DNA of 64,000 nt from Chloroflexota bacterium (GTDB lineage: Bacteria; Chloroflexota; Anaerolineae; Aggregatilineales; Phototrophicaceae), in the NCBI GenBank assembly GCA_016223085.1, contig JACRPS010000010.1, forward strand, positions 62,001 through 126,000, in the 5' to 3' direction. A program made the position numbers and the translations under genes. The notes below the pieces were generated by a model that saw only the letters and a list, made by a program, of their open reading frames with translations, made no database searches and was not told the origin of the DNA. Below are positions 45,616 to 55,051 of this stretch, one piece after another. Positions within the stretch are counted from its first letter, which is position 1. Each line of letters begins with the position of its first letter.

Positions 45616-47584
45616 CGGGTTCATCGCGCTGGTGGTGAGCCTGTTCCTGCTGCTGGCCGGGCTGCGACCGGATGCTCTGCCGTACCTCAGCCGGGGGGCG
45701 CGGTATTCCGACGCCGCGATCAGCCATTGGCCGAGCGCGCTGTTTCTGCGCCAATCGGTGCTGGAACGCGACCAGTTCCCGCTGTGGCGTGAAACGATCA
45801 TGGCCGGGCAGCCCTTCGCCGCCAACCCCCTGAACAAAACTGCCTATCCACCGCAGTGGCTGGTTCTGCTGCTGCCGCCCGCGCTGCACCTGAACGTGAT
45901 GATCGGGCTGCACCTGTTGATCGCGGGCATGGGGATGAATCGCTGGGCGCTGGCGCTGGGACTGCGCGCCGAATCGGCGCTTTTCGCCGCCCTGGCCTAC
46001 GTGCTGTCGCCGCCGTTGATCGCGCATACCGGCGCGGGGCATCTGGACATCCTGTATGCGCTGGCGTGGTGGCCCTGGCTGATGTGGTCGGTCAGGCGTC
46101 TGCTGGCGGAGATCGGTGTCGCGCCTGTCCTGCAAATGGCGCTGTCCGCTGCGCTGGTGTTTCTATCGGACGTGCGGGTGAGTCTGTTTGCGTTCATCAC
46201 GGCGGGAGGATATACCGTCTGGAAGCTACGCCGCATTCGTCCGGCGCTGCCGCGTCTGGTACTGGTCGGGGCGCTGTTCCTGCTGCTGACCGCCAGCGTG
46301 ACCGTTCCACTGCTGGCGTGGAGTCCCTATCTCAGCCGCGCCGGGCTGACGCCGGACGACGCCGGCGTGCTGGCCCTTCAACCGGGGAATTTACTCGGTT
46401 TATTACTGTTCGCCGTGCCGCCCGGTGTGGAAACGCTGACCTACCTGGGGCTGCCCGTGCTGGTACTGGCGGTGGCTGGCCTGTGGACGCGCGGGCGGGC
46501 AGCGCGCATTTTGGGGATAGTCGTGTTTGTGGTTGTTGCTTTGTATGCGCTGGGGCCAAATGGGCCACTGTGGCCGCTGCTGGTGCGGTTGTTCCCGGCG
46601 CTGCTGTGGTTCCGCGTGCCTTCCCGCGCCTGGCTGGTGCTGGCGCTGCTGGCGCCACCGCTGGCAGGCTTCGGGCTGGAACGGCTGGTGCTGCTGGCGC
46701 GGCGATTACGCACCGGCGAAACGGTCGCCGGGCTAAAACGGCTTCGGCTGGCGGTGGCCGGTTTCGCGGTGGCGCTGGTGGCAGCGGGAGTGTTTATACT
46801 GGCGCTGCCTGATCTACCGCCAGTGATTGGTGTCGGCGTGGGGCTGGCCGGCGGCGCGTTGGGTCTTATCCTGCTGCTGGCGCTGACCGGGCGGCTGGCG
46901 CCGGAACGAGTCGCGCCGGTCCTGATCGCGCTGACGCTGCTGGAACTGGCGGGTGTCGGTTTACAGTGGCTGACGTGGCGCGGGCCGGAGGTGTGGTTAG
47001 AGCCGCAGCGCGCGCTGGCCGAACGCTTGGTCGCTGAGGGGGCCAGCCGCGTCTATTCGCCGTCCTACAGCCTGGAACAGCAGGTCGCGGAAGTTTACGG
47101 CCTGCGTCTGTTCGGCGGGGTTGATCCGTTCCAGTTAACCGGCGTCGTTCAGGCGGTGGAACAGGGTAGCGGCGTGCCGGTTCGGGGTTACAGTGTGATT
47201 CTGCCGCCAGTGGATGATGTCACCGGGGATGATCTGTCACAGGCTAACCGCGATGCCGTCATCAACAGCCGCGTGCTGGCTGAATGGGACGTGAGCCACG
47301 TCGTCGCCGCCTATACGATTGTCCATCCCCGCCTCGAATACGTTGGCACGCTTGATGACGTAAACATTTATCGCAACCGGGATTACGGACCCGAAACAGC
47401 ATCGCGCGCCGTACCCGGTTGGCCCACAAACTGGCCGAACCTGCCGGATGCAGCGACGGTAAAAAACCTGAATGATTTAACGGCAGCCGCCGCGCTTGTT
47501 TCCGGTGTAACATTTTGGGTGTGCGTGTTTGCCCTGGTGTTTATCCTTAAATCCGGTTCTCGCCAGTCTGCCGCCAGATGCTGA
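45602..47584 (+). CDS. YfhO-like polytopic membrane protein
   Basis: 660 residues, about twelve membrane segments. LRQSVLERDQFPLWRETIMAG then GQPFAANPLNKTAYPPQW is the loop typical of YfhO-like proteins, a GT-C-related group implicated in glycosylation of wall or lipoteichoic polymers. HTGAGHLDILYALAWWPWLMW is the matching second loop. A C-terminal extracellular domain of ~180 residues (RVYSPSYSLEQQVAEVYGLR) precedes a last membrane segment. It overlaps the upstream gene by 14 bases in another frame. Confidence 0.78.
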   Translation: MRRNDGFIALVVSLFLLLAGLRPDALPYLSRGARYSDAAISHWPSALFLRQSVLERDQFPLWRETIMAGQPFAANPLNKTAYPPQWLVLLLPPALHLNVMIGLHLLIAGMGMNRWALALGLRAESALFAALAYVLSPPLIAHTGAGHLDILYALAWWPWLMWSVRRLLAEIGVAPVLQMALSAALVFLSDVRVSLFAFITAGGYTVWKLRRIRPALPRLVLVGALFLLLTASVTVPLLAWSPYLSRAGLTPDDAGVLALQPGNLLGLLLFAVPPGVETLTYLGLPVLVLAVAGLWTRGRAARILGIVVFVVVALYALGPNGPLWPLLVRLFPALLWFRVPSRAWLVLALLAPPLAGFGLERLVLLARRLRTGETVAGLKRLRLAVAGFAVALVAAGVFILALPDLPPVIGVGVGLAGGALGLILLLALTGRLAPERVAPVLIALTLLELAGVGLQWLTWRGPEVWLEPQRALAERLVAEGASRVYSPSYSLEQQVAEVYGLRLFGGVDPFQLTGVVQAVEQGSGVPVRGYSVILPPVDDVTGDDLSQANRDAVINSRVLAEWDVSHVVAAYTIVHPRLEYVGTLDDVNIYRNRDYGPETASRAVPGWPTNWPNLPDAATVKNLNDLTAAAALVSGVTFWVCVFALVFILKSGSRQSAARC

Positions 47585-47757
47585 AAGCATCCGGCTGCCG
47601 GGTTTCGGTGGGAAGCAGGCTTCAAGCCTGCTCGAACCCGCCGAGGAAAAGCCAACTCAGATATGGGTATGCAAGGGTCATGGATAGGTTTTTACCCTTC
47701 CTGAACCGTTCTCTTGGCGCTCTTGGCGTCATGGCGGTTCGCCAAAACTGACGACTG
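47585..47757. repeat. 173-bp repeat-filled gap
   Basis: Holds an odd-length palindrome AGCAGGCTT-C-AAGCCTGCT (47614-47632), a CCGCCAAG-type repeat in the opposite sense (47709-47742, CTTGGCGCTCTTGGCGTCAT) and the start of an ACTGA-type repeat (47747 onward) that continues into the next gene. Confidence 0.6.
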
Positions 47758-50061
47758 ATGACTGAAGACTATAGACTAAAGACTAATCGCTCCTCCCGCG
47801 TGCCACTCGTCCTGCTGGTGCTGACGCTCGCGGTGGTGTTTTACCGCCTGCTGCTGGGCGAGGTATTTTTCTGGGGGCTGCCGGCGCTGCAATTTGTCCC
47901 CTGGCGGCAGTTCGCGTTTGATGTACTGCACGCTGGCGGTCTGCCGCTGTGGAATCCCTACAATGGCGCGGGCGCGCCGCTGTTTGCCAACTACCAGTCG
48001 GCGCTGCTGTACCCGTTGAACTGGCCTGGCTTCGTCCTGCCGCTGGCGTGGCAGATGAGTATCACGGCGGTGCTGCACCTGTTCCTCGCAGGGTGGGGCA
48101 TGTGGCGCTTCGCCGGACGGCTGGGCGTTCCCGAACTTGGGCGCGGCCTGAGCGCGCTGTCCTTCGGCCTGACCGGCTATCTGGTCGCCCGCCTCGGCAC
48201 ATACCCGACCATCAGCGCGGCGGCCTGGCTGCCCTGGCTGCTGTGGGCGGCGCTAGGGGTTCTGGCGGACAATCGCCGCCGGGATATGGGCTGGCTGGCG
48301 CTGTTCGCCGCGCTGCAACTGCTGGCCGGTCATGCCCAAACGACGTGGTACAGCCTGCTGCTGGTGAGCGCGTTTGTGCTGTGGTGGACGCTCACGCACC
48401 GTCCGTTTGCATGGCATCGCCCGGCGCTGGTTGCTGGCGCGCTGCTGCTGGGCGCGGGTATTGCTGGGCTGCAACTGCTGGCGACGGGCGAACTGCTGCT
48501 GCAATCACAGCGTTCCGGCGGCGTGGATTACGACTTTGCCATGAACTTCAGCTACGCGCCGACGCGGATTTTGAATCTGCTGTCGCCCAACGTGTTTGGC
48601 ACGCCCGCCGATGGCTCGTACATCACAAAGGGCGCGTTTTTTGAGGATGCCGTTTATATCGGCCTGATTCCGCTGCTGTCGGCGCTGGCGGCGGTGATCG
48701 CCTGGCTGTGGTGGAAACTGCGCCGCGTGGAGCGCCCGGCAGCTTTTGCGACCGTCCCGTTCTGGCTGCTGGTCGTCGTTATCGGTTTTGTTTTGGCATT
48801 AGGCAAGCATTCGCCCATCTTTCCCTTTCTGTACAACCATGTGCCAACCTTTGACCTGTTTCAGGCCCCCGTGCGCTGGCATCTGTGGACGGTGTTTGGC
48901 CTGAGTGTGCTGGCCGGAATCGGGGTCAGTGTGTGGGGGCGCGGCAAATGGCTCCTGTTCGGGACGCGGCTGCTGACGGCGGCCTGCCTGGGCGCGGTCG
49001 TGCTGGCGCTGCTGGCACCGCGCGCACTGCCGCCAGACGTAGCGAATAACGGCGGTGTGCGCGTGATTATTCAGGCAGTGATTTTTACCGGAATCATCGG
49101 CGCGCTGGCAGGCAATTTGACTCTCGTTCAGCCGGAAGCGGGTACGCGGCGTTATCGCTGGTGGTCGCTGGCGGTGCTGGTGGTTGTCGTGGTTGATCTT
49201 GGTCTGGCGGCGCGAGGACTGAATCCAACCGTTCCGGCAGCATTTTTTGACCGGAGAGAAGCTGGAGCCGATATGTCGCGGGCATACTGGCCGAAAGCCG
49301 AACAGGAAGAAGTGATGTATGAACACTTCCTGCCGTTTGACGATTACCGGATTGCCAGTCGAGATTGGCAAGCGTTCCGCGACAGCGAGTTGCCGAACCT
49401 GAACCTGCTTGACCGCCAACCCGTGCTGAACAATTTTGACCCGCTGCTGGTCGGGCACTTTGCGGAATATATTAATCGCGTTGAGCGCAGCAACGGCACG
49501 GCGCGCCATAATCTGCTGCTGGCGGCGGGTGTAGACGGACAGTATTATCTGGATGGCATCTTCCGCGAGTGGGAAGAACCGGCGGGGTTCGAGGCTCTGT
49601 TTATGCAGTCGGTTTGCTGGCATTCGGACGAAAAACTGATACCGTATGCTCTCCTCGACCCTGATTGGATACCTTGGCGGCAGGTACACTTGATTGGGCC
49701 AGGGGACTGCCCGCCGCTGCCACTGCCTCCTGCAAGCCATGACATCGGCAGTATCGTCCAATCAGTCGAGATGACGCAATCGCCAAATCAAGTGACGATT
49801 CAGGTTCAGACCACAACCGGCGGCCTGGTGTACATCCCGCGCACCGACTATCCCGGCTGGCAGGCGTTTGTAGATGGCAAGCCTGCGCGCATCCTGCGGG
49901 CGAATCTGGCGTTTATGGCGGTGGAAGTTCCCGCCGGGGCGAACGCGGTGCGCCTGGAATATCGTCCCTGGTGGCTGCTGCCGGGAACGTTCATCAGCCT
50001 GCTGTCACTGCTGCTTCTGCTGATTGTGTTTCGCTCCAGAAATCCCGGTCAGGAAGGGTAG
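47758..50061 (+). CDS. YfhO-family membrane protein
   Basis: 767 residues with about twelve membrane segments and a large C-terminal extracellular beta domain. Signatures: QFVPWRQFAFDVLHAGGLPL with NPYNGAGAPLFANYQSA, RLGTYPTISAAAWLPWLLW, and near the end TDYPGWQAFVDGKPARIL, the beta-sandwich motif common at the C-terminus of YfhO proteins. Probably adds sugars to an extracytoplasmic glycan. The first ten residues (TEDYRLKTN) are the translation of an ACTGA-type repeat, so the repeat probably supplies the start codon, unless a GTG at 47800 is used; no good ribosome site is visible for either. Confidence 0.82.
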   Translation: MTEDYRLKTNRSSRVPLVLLVLTLAVVFYRLLLGEVFFWGLPALQFVPWRQFAFDVLHAGGLPLWNPYNGAGAPLFANYQSALLYPLNWPGFVLPLAWQMSITAVLHLFLAGWGMWRFAGRLGVPELGRGLSALSFGLTGYLVARLGTYPTISAAAWLPWLLWAALGVLADNRRRDMGWLALFAALQLLAGHAQTTWYSLLLVSAFVLWWTLTHRPFAWHRPALVAGALLLGAGIAGLQLLATGELLLQSQRSGGVDYDFAMNFSYAPTRILNLLSPNVFGTPADGSYITKGAFFEDAVYIGLIPLLSALAAVIAWLWWKLRRVERPAAFATVPFWLLVVVIGFVLALGKHSPIFPFLYNHVPTFDLFQAPVRWHLWTVFGLSVLAGIGVSVWGRGKWLLFGTRLLTAACLGAVVLALLAPRALPPDVANNGGVRVIIQAVIFTGIIGALAGNLTLVQPEAGTRRYRWWSLAVLVVVVVDLGLAARGLNPTVPAAFFDRREAGADMSRAYWPKAEQEEVMYEHFLPFDDYRIASRDWQAFRDSELPNLNLLDRQPVLNNFDPLLVGHFAEYINRVERSNGTARHNLLLAAGVDGQYYLDGIFREWEEPAGFEALFMQSVCWHSDEKLIPYALLDPDWIPWRQVHLIGPGDCPPLPLPPASHDIGSIVQSVEMTQSPNQVTIQVQTTTGGLVYIPRTDYPGWQAFVDGKPARILRANLAFMAVEVPAGANAVRLEYRPWWLLPGTFISLLSLLLLLIVFRSRNPGQEG

Positions 50062-50068
50062 GGCGGGT

Positions 50069-51487
50069 ATGATTTTTTCCCCATCACCGGACAGGCGGCT
50101 GCAACTCCGGCTGTCCGAACGGCGCTGGCTGCTGATCGCTGGCGATGTGCTGGCCGTGCTGATCGCCGTGTTGATCGCGCTGTTTACCTGGTCGGTCGTC
50201 GGGCGCTACCGCTTCGATCTGGAGTTTATCTGGCCGCGCAGTTTCTGGTTTGTGGTGCTGGTCGGGCTGTGGCTGCTGCTCGCCAGCGCCAACGACTTTT
50301 ATGATGTGCGTGTGCTGTCTAACCGCGCGGTCACGTTCCAGCGGCTGGTGGTCATCACACTGCAACTGCTGGTGCTTTACCTGATCGTGTTTTTCCTGGC
50401 CGGGCCGCTGCGGCTGCCGCGCCTGTTTATCCTGTACTACGGTGTCGCCTCATTTGTGCTGATCGCGCTGTTCCGGCTGTTGAACCCGGCGCTGGCGCGC
50501 TGGGCCAGCGCCCGCCGGCGCGTGTTAATTGTCGGTACGGATGAAGCGACTGCCGTGATCGTCAGCACCATCGCGCGGTATGCCGGACATGTCTACGACG
50601 TGCGTGGCATCATCGGCGAAATCCGCGAAGGGCAGACTGCGATAGGCGACGTGCCGATACGCGGCACGGGCAAGATGCTGCTGCGGCTGGCACGGCAGGA
50701 AGATGTAACCGAACTGATTGTTACCTCCACTCACGAACTGGACGGTGAAACGTTCCAGGGGGTGATGGACGCCTACGAGGCCGGGCTGACGATTGTCCCC
50801 ATGCCGCTGCTGTACGAACGCCTGACGGGGCAGGTGCCGGTGGAATACGTGATGAAGAACTGGTCGGTGGTGCTGCCGATTGAAGGCGGCTCGATCTTCA
50901 ACCTGTACGCGTTGTTTAAACGCGTGCTGGACGTGCTGCTGGCGCTGGTCGGCTTTGCTGTCTTCCTGCTGCTGCTGCCGCTGCTGGCGCTGCTCATCAA
51001 GCTCGATTCGCCAGGGAGCGTATTTTATTCGCAGGAGCGCGTCGGCCTGAATGGGCGCATCTTCCGCATCTATAAATTTCGCTCGATGCGCGCCGACGCG
51101 GAAGCGCAAACCGGCGCGGTTTTCAGCCAGGAAGGTGACCCGCGTGTGACCCGCGTCGGACGTGTGATGCGCAAAACGCGGCTGGACGAACTACCGCAGC
51201 TTATCAATGTACTGCGTGGCGATATGAGTATCGTCGGGCCGCGCCCGGAACGCCCGGAGCACGTGCGGCGGCTGGTCGAAAAAATCCCGTTTTACCGCAC
51301 GCGCCACGTGATTCGCCCCGGCCTGACCGGCTGGGCGCAGGTGCGTTACAACTACGGCTCGACCGACGAAGACGCGCTGGTGAAGCTGCAATACGACCTG
51401 TATTACATCCGTCACCAATCGCTGGCGCTCGACCTTAACATCATCGTGCGGACAATCGGCAAGATCATCAAAATGAGTGGTGTTTAG
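50069..51487 (+). CDS. polyprenyl-phosphate sugar phosphotransferase (WbaP/WcaJ type)
   Basis: 472 residues. Transfers a sugar-1-phosphate to undecaprenyl phosphate, the first step of exopolysaccharide repeat-unit assembly at the inner membrane. Four N-terminal membrane segments ([20 protein letters not shown] and on), a CoA-binding-like Rossmann domain ([15 protein letters not shown]), one more hydrophobic hairpin ([20 protein letters not shown]) and the catalytic domain: [41 protein letters not shown] and [18 protein letters not shown] 50069 has GGGCGGGT before it and gives the normal N-terminus; the upstream in-frame start overlaps the YfhO gene. Confidence 0.93.
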   Translation: MIFSPSPDRRLQLRLSERRWLLIAGDVLAVLIAVLIALFTWSVVGRYRFDLEFIWPRSFWFVVLVGLWLLLASANDFYDVRVLSNRAVTFQRLVVITLQLLVLYLIVFFLAGPLRLPRLFILYYGVASFVLIALFRLLNPALARWASARRRVLIVGTDEATAVIVSTIARYAGHVYDVRGIIGEIREGQTAIGDVPIRGTGKMLLRLARQEDVTELIVTSTHELDGETFQGVMDAYEAGLTIVPMPLLYERLTGQVPVEYVMKNWSVVLPIEGGSIFNLYALFKRVLDVLLALVGFAVFLLLLPLLALLIKLDSPGSVFYSQERVGLNGRIFRIYKFRSMRADAEAQTGAVFSQEGDPRVTRVGRVMRKTRLDELPQLINVLRGDMSIVGPRPERPEHVRRLVEKIPFYRTRHVIRPGLTGWAQVRYNYGSTDEDALVKLQYDLYYIRHQSLALDLNIIVRTIGKIIKMSGV

Positions 51488-51490
51488 GAA

Positions 51491-51556
51491 ACCAACCGCC
51501 AAGAACGCCAAGATTTATTCAGGAATTTCTTGACGTCCTTCGCGTCTTGGCGGTTA
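51491..51556. repeat. CCGCCAAG-type inverted repeat
   Basis: AACCGCCAAGAACGCCAAGA faces TCTTGACGTCCTTCGCGTCT plus TGGCGGTTA between two converging genes. It starts four bases after one stop codon and its last bases contain the stop of the other gene, so it may also act as a two-way terminator. Confidence 0.65.
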
Positions 51557-52651
51557 TATCAGGGTGAAGGCAAACAGCAGCGTGACCAGCCAGATGGTAC
51601 TGTTACGCAGGGCGCGGAAGCGGCGCTGGTCGGCGGCGTACAGGATGACGGCGATTTGCAGGCCGACGATAAAGCGCAGGATGCCCAGTGGTTCGCGGTA
51701 GGTCGAAAATGGCACAAATGGCATGATGGCCGCGTTGGTGAACAGCAGAAACGTGTACGCCGACCAGTTCGGCCAGGCATGCCAGCAGCGCCACAGCGCC
51801 CACAGCGTCGGCACGATTACAAACGGGACAAGAAACGCGCTGAAAATCAGCAGCAAAGCGGCACGCGCTGCTGGTGGCGTTTCGAAGATGATGCGGGCGA
51901 CTCCGGCGAAAGGGATGATCTCAAACGGCGTTGCCATCGCCCCGCCGCTGTTGATACCCAACATGCCGAAGTGTTGATATAAAACAATCTGCCAGACGGC
52001 GAAGGGAATTAGCGTGACTGCGCCGAATATCAGCGCCGTTTTGAGTTGCTTTCGTGACAGCAGATACAATCCGTAACCGAATGGAAACAGCAGTGTGGTT
52101 TCCCGTGCCAGCGCCGCCAGCGCAAATAACACAGCGCTCCACAGCCAGCGTTCGCGCTGCGCCAGTGCGATGCCGCCGAGCACGAGCGCGTAGGCCAGTG
52201 GTTCGGGTAAGCTGAGGCGCACCGCGCCAAACGTGCCAATGGTGAGGCCGTAGGTGAGCGCGTACCACCGGCTGACCCGTTGCTGGACGAGCAGGTGTTC
52301 CAGCAGCGCCGTGCCGGCAGCCAGCGCCACCAGATTGACGATCAGCAGCGCCCAGGGAATCAGCGGCGTTTGGCCTAACGCCAGGGCGCGCCCTAGCATC
52401 GGCAGCAAAATGCGCTGGAAGCGGTAGGCAGATACGTCAATGTACTGCGCGGCGGTGCCGGGGTCACGCGCGATGTAGTATACAAACTGGCCGTCGTACC
52501 CTTCCGTCCCGGCGGGGTCGCGCTCACTGAAGTGCGTGCCGAGCGTAACCAGCGCCAGCGGGTCGCCGCCATTCCGTGCCAGGACAAGCCCAACGTAAAG
52601 CAGGCACAGCGCGGCGGCCACCATCCAGGGACGGATGCGAGTCTTGAGCAT
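51554..52651 (-). CDS. polytopic membrane protein of the surface-glycan region
   Basis: 365 residues, about nine membrane segments. After the first segment comes GTEGYDGQFVYYIARDPG, a loop found in uncharacterised GT-C-like membrane proteins, then YRFQRILLPMLGRALALG. Conserved charged residues within segments (LARETTLLFPFGYG) fit the same group. No catalytic proof is visible. It is the only leftward gene in the polysaccharide region and diverges from the O-antigen ligase gene across 48 bp. Confidence 0.7.
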   Translation of the reverse strand: MLKTRIRPWMVAAALCLLYVGLVLARNGGDPLALVTLGTHFSERDPAGTEGYDGQFVYYIARDPGTAAQYIDVSAYRFQRILLPMLGRALALGQTPLIPWALLIVNLVALAAGTALLEHLLVQQRVSRWYALTYGLTIGTFGAVRLSLPEPLAYALVLGGIALAQRERWLWSAVLFALAALARETTLLFPFGYGLYLLSRKQLKTALIFGAVTLIPFAVWQIVLYQHFGMLGINSGGAMATPFEIIPFAGVARIIFETPPAARAALLLIFSAFLVPFVIVPTLWALWRCWHAWPNWSAYTFLLFTNAAIMPFVPFSTYREPLGILRFIVGLQIAVILYAADQRRFRALRNSTIWLVTLLFAFTLI

Positions 52652-52699
52652 CAGGTGTATCCTTTCCAGCAGATTGATTCTACTACAAGGTTTCCAAAC

Positions 52700-55051
52700 G
52701 TGAGAAAACCGTCGGAACTGCTCACCCGCGCGGTGGTTATCATCCTGTGCAGTTTCATCCTGGGGAACGCCGCCACCTTTAACGGCGTGCTGAATCCCGG
52801 CGTCGGGGCGCTGACGCTGGGCATCACCGCCATCACCGTAGTTGCGTGGCTGCTGGTTCGCTGGCGGCGCGGCTGGCAGTGGTATCGAACGCCGCTGGAT
52901 GGCGCGTTCCTGCTGTGGGGGCTGGCGTTTGGGGTGTCGTTGCTGGCGAACCCGGAAGTGTGGCGGCGCAGCGCGATTGGCCTATGGTACGCGGGCGCTT
53001 ACATCGGCGTGTGGTACGTGCTGCTGGACGCGCTGGCGAACGGCGGCCTCAAACGTGACATGCTGGTGGACGGTCTGCTCGTGACCGGTGTGGTGGTGCT
53101 GCTGTTTGGCTTCTTGCAGCTTGTTAACTGGGTCGGTGCGTATGGCCTGAACGGCGTGCCGCGCCCGGTGAGCCTGTTTGGTAATCCCAATTTCCTGGGC
53201 GCGTTTTTGATCGTGCTGATTCCGCTGGCGCTGTCGCGTATTGCGGCCAGTCGCAGTCAGTTTATTCAGATCGTGATGAGCATCTACACTGCGCTTGCGC
53301 TGGTGCTGCTGTTCCTGTCGAATTCGCGCGGCGCGTGGCTGGGCTTTGTTGCCGCGTTTGTCGTATGGACGGCGCTGCTGTTGGCGTTACGACGGCAGCT
53401 CTCATTCCGTTACTGGCGCGGCTGGTGGAACGCGCGGCGCGGCGGCACCAGGGCGCTGGTGCTGCTGGCTGTCGTTAGCGCGCTAGTAGTCGCCGTAGGT
53501 GCAGCCGTGCTGTTTGTGCGGTCATTCACGGTCAGCGGGCGCGATACCGGGCTGCGGACCGAATTGTACGCGGCGGCGGTGCAGATGTTTGCCGAAAAGC
53601 CAATCACGGGACAGGGTTTATTTACCTATGGGCGCGAACTGGTGCGCCTGCCGGGCATCGAACCCGACAAGCCGCACAGCCACGCGCATAACGTGCTGCT
53701 GCAAGTGGCCGCCGAACTGGGATTGATCGGGCTAGTGGCACTGGCGGTGACGCTGGTGATGATCGTGAGGGTGGTTAGAGAGAATTGGCAGGTGCTTGAA
53801 TCATCAGGAACCGGAAGGGGCCTGTCACCGACAGGTCCCTACAGATCGGGCAATAGAATCATGCTGGCCGGGGCAACTGCCGCTGTTGCTGCGTTTGCGG
53901 TTCACCAGTTGACTGACGTGCCGGCGATGATGCCGTCCATTGCGCTGACGGGGCTGATCGCGCTGGTGCTGGCGGTCGCGCCAGTTGAGCCGCAGCCAAT
54001 CACAGCCAACTGGCGGCGCGTGGGGCAGCCGGTCGGTGTGGCCACGCTGTGGCTGATGGTGTTAGCCAGCGGCCTGTGGAGCAACCGAGTTTATGGCGAT
54101 TATTTCGCGGCGCTGAAATACGCGGTAGATACCGACGATTACCGGGGCGGGGCGGAACGCTTACAGCCGGTCATCAATGCCGATTTGAATTTCAGCCTGT
54201 ACCATCTCGAACAGGGTTTTTTGTATGGCATGGCGGCGAACGCGGGTGATAGGGACGCGGCGCAGCAGGCCATCGCTGCTTATCAGCACTTTCTCGAACT
54301 TGACCCCGGCTATGCGCTCGGCTGGGCGAACCTGGCCGCGTTGCGCTGGCAGGTCGGAGAGCGCGAGGGCGCGGTAGAGGCGATGTCCCGCGCCGCCGAG
54401 CTTGACCCGGAAATCTGGCAGTATGCGTTCAATCTGGGTCTGTACGCCGAAGCAATAGGTGATACCGACGCGGCGGAAGTCGCTTACCGGCAGGCATTAA
54501 CGGTCTATCCCGATATTGTGCTGTATCCTGAATGGCAGGGGTCGGCGCTGCGCGTACAGGTGGGCAACGTGTACGAAATCGGCCTGAGCGCGCCGGCGAT
54601 GACGGCCTATCAGATCGCTGTCAAGCGGCTGGACAATGCGCGAATCGCGTGGCAGACCAACGGGCTGCCGGACTCAGTGCAGCGCGACGGCATGGAATTG
54701 ATTCTGGCGCTGGAAGGGCGCGACCGGGAGAGTGCCTTAAGGCTGTTGGCGAACATGGAGCGCCGTGCTGTAACCAAAGCCGATCAGGCGTGGGTCCACC
54801 TGGGACGAGCGCGGGTAGCGCGCTACGACGGCAACGACGCACTGGCCGAGGAGGAACTGGACGCGGCGCGGGAAGTGCTGAAGCGTAAGCCGCTGGACAA
54901 CGACGACGAGGACGCGCTCAACATCGCCTACGCGCAGTTCTTGCGGCTGGCGATTCCGCGCTGGTTCCTGCCACAGGTGTATTATCCAGTGGATAACCCG
55001 GTGCTGGTGTATATGATTGAAAATACTTACCACACCTTGATTGCTAGTTGA
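52700..55051 (+). CDS. O-antigen ligase/polymerase-family membrane protein with TPR tail
   Basis: 783 residues. About twelve membrane segments with the Wzy_C core: LFLSNSRGAWLGF, then GQGLFTYGRELVRLPG and PHSHAHNVLLQVAAELGLIG, the loop histidines used by WaaL/Wzy enzymes that join or polymerise lipid-linked glycans. The C-terminal ~280 residues are TPR-like (HFLELDPGYALGWANLAALR, AAELDPEIWQYAFNLGLYAE). I use GTG 52700 (AAGG nine bases upstream), because a longer frame runs antisense into the neighbour. Residues ~372-382 (RGLSPTGPY) are an in-frame dispersed palindrome. The last codons and stop come from the left end of the IS982 element. Confidence 0.85.
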   Translation: MRKPSELLTRAVVIILCSFILGNAATFNGVLNPGVGALTLGITAITVVAWLLVRWRRGWQWYRTPLDGAFLLWGLAFGVSLLANPEVWRRSAIGLWYAGAYIGVWYVLLDALANGGLKRDMLVDGLLVTGVVVLLFGFLQLVNWVGAYGLNGVPRPVSLFGNPNFLGAFLIVLIPLALSRIAASRSQFIQIVMSIYTALALVLLFLSNSRGAWLGFVAAFVVWTALLLALRRQLSFRYWRGWWNARRGGTRALVLLAVVSALVVAVGAAVLFVRSFTVSGRDTGLRTELYAAAVQMFAEKPITGQGLFTYGRELVRLPGIEPDKPHSHAHNVLLQVAAELGLIGLVALAVTLVMIVRVVRENWQVLESSGTGRGLSPTGPYRSGNRIMLAGATAAVAAFAVHQLTDVPAMMPSIALTGLIALVLAVAPVEPQPITANWRRVGQPVGVATLWLMVLASGLWSNRVYGDYFAALKYAVDTDDYRGGAERLQPVINADLNFSLYHLEQGFLYGMAANAGDRDAAQQAIAAYQHFLELDPGYALGWANLAALRWQVGEREGAVEAMSRAAELDPEIWQYAFNLGLYAEAIGDTDAAEVAYRQALTVYPDIVLYPEWQGSALRVQVGNVYEIGLSAPAMTAYQIAVKRLDNARIAWQTNGLPDSVQRDGMELILALEGRDRESALRLLANMERRAVTKADQAWVHLGRARVARYDGNDALAEEELDAAREVLKRKPLDNDDEDALNIAYAQFLRLAIPRWFLPQVYYPVDNPVLVYMIENTYHTLIAS
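53816..53842. repeat. dispersed palindrome, copy 12, inside a coding region
   Basis: 27 bp; AGGGGCCTGT, loop CACCG, ACAGGTCCCTAC. In frame in the O-antigen ligase gene, in a loop between two membrane segments. Same loop as the copy at 27626. Confidence 0.85.

Noticed and set aside
45856-46812. 318-codon plus-strand open frame
   Set aside because: Shifted frame within the YfhO-like membrane protein; Ala/Gly/Arg-rich with no membrane pattern.
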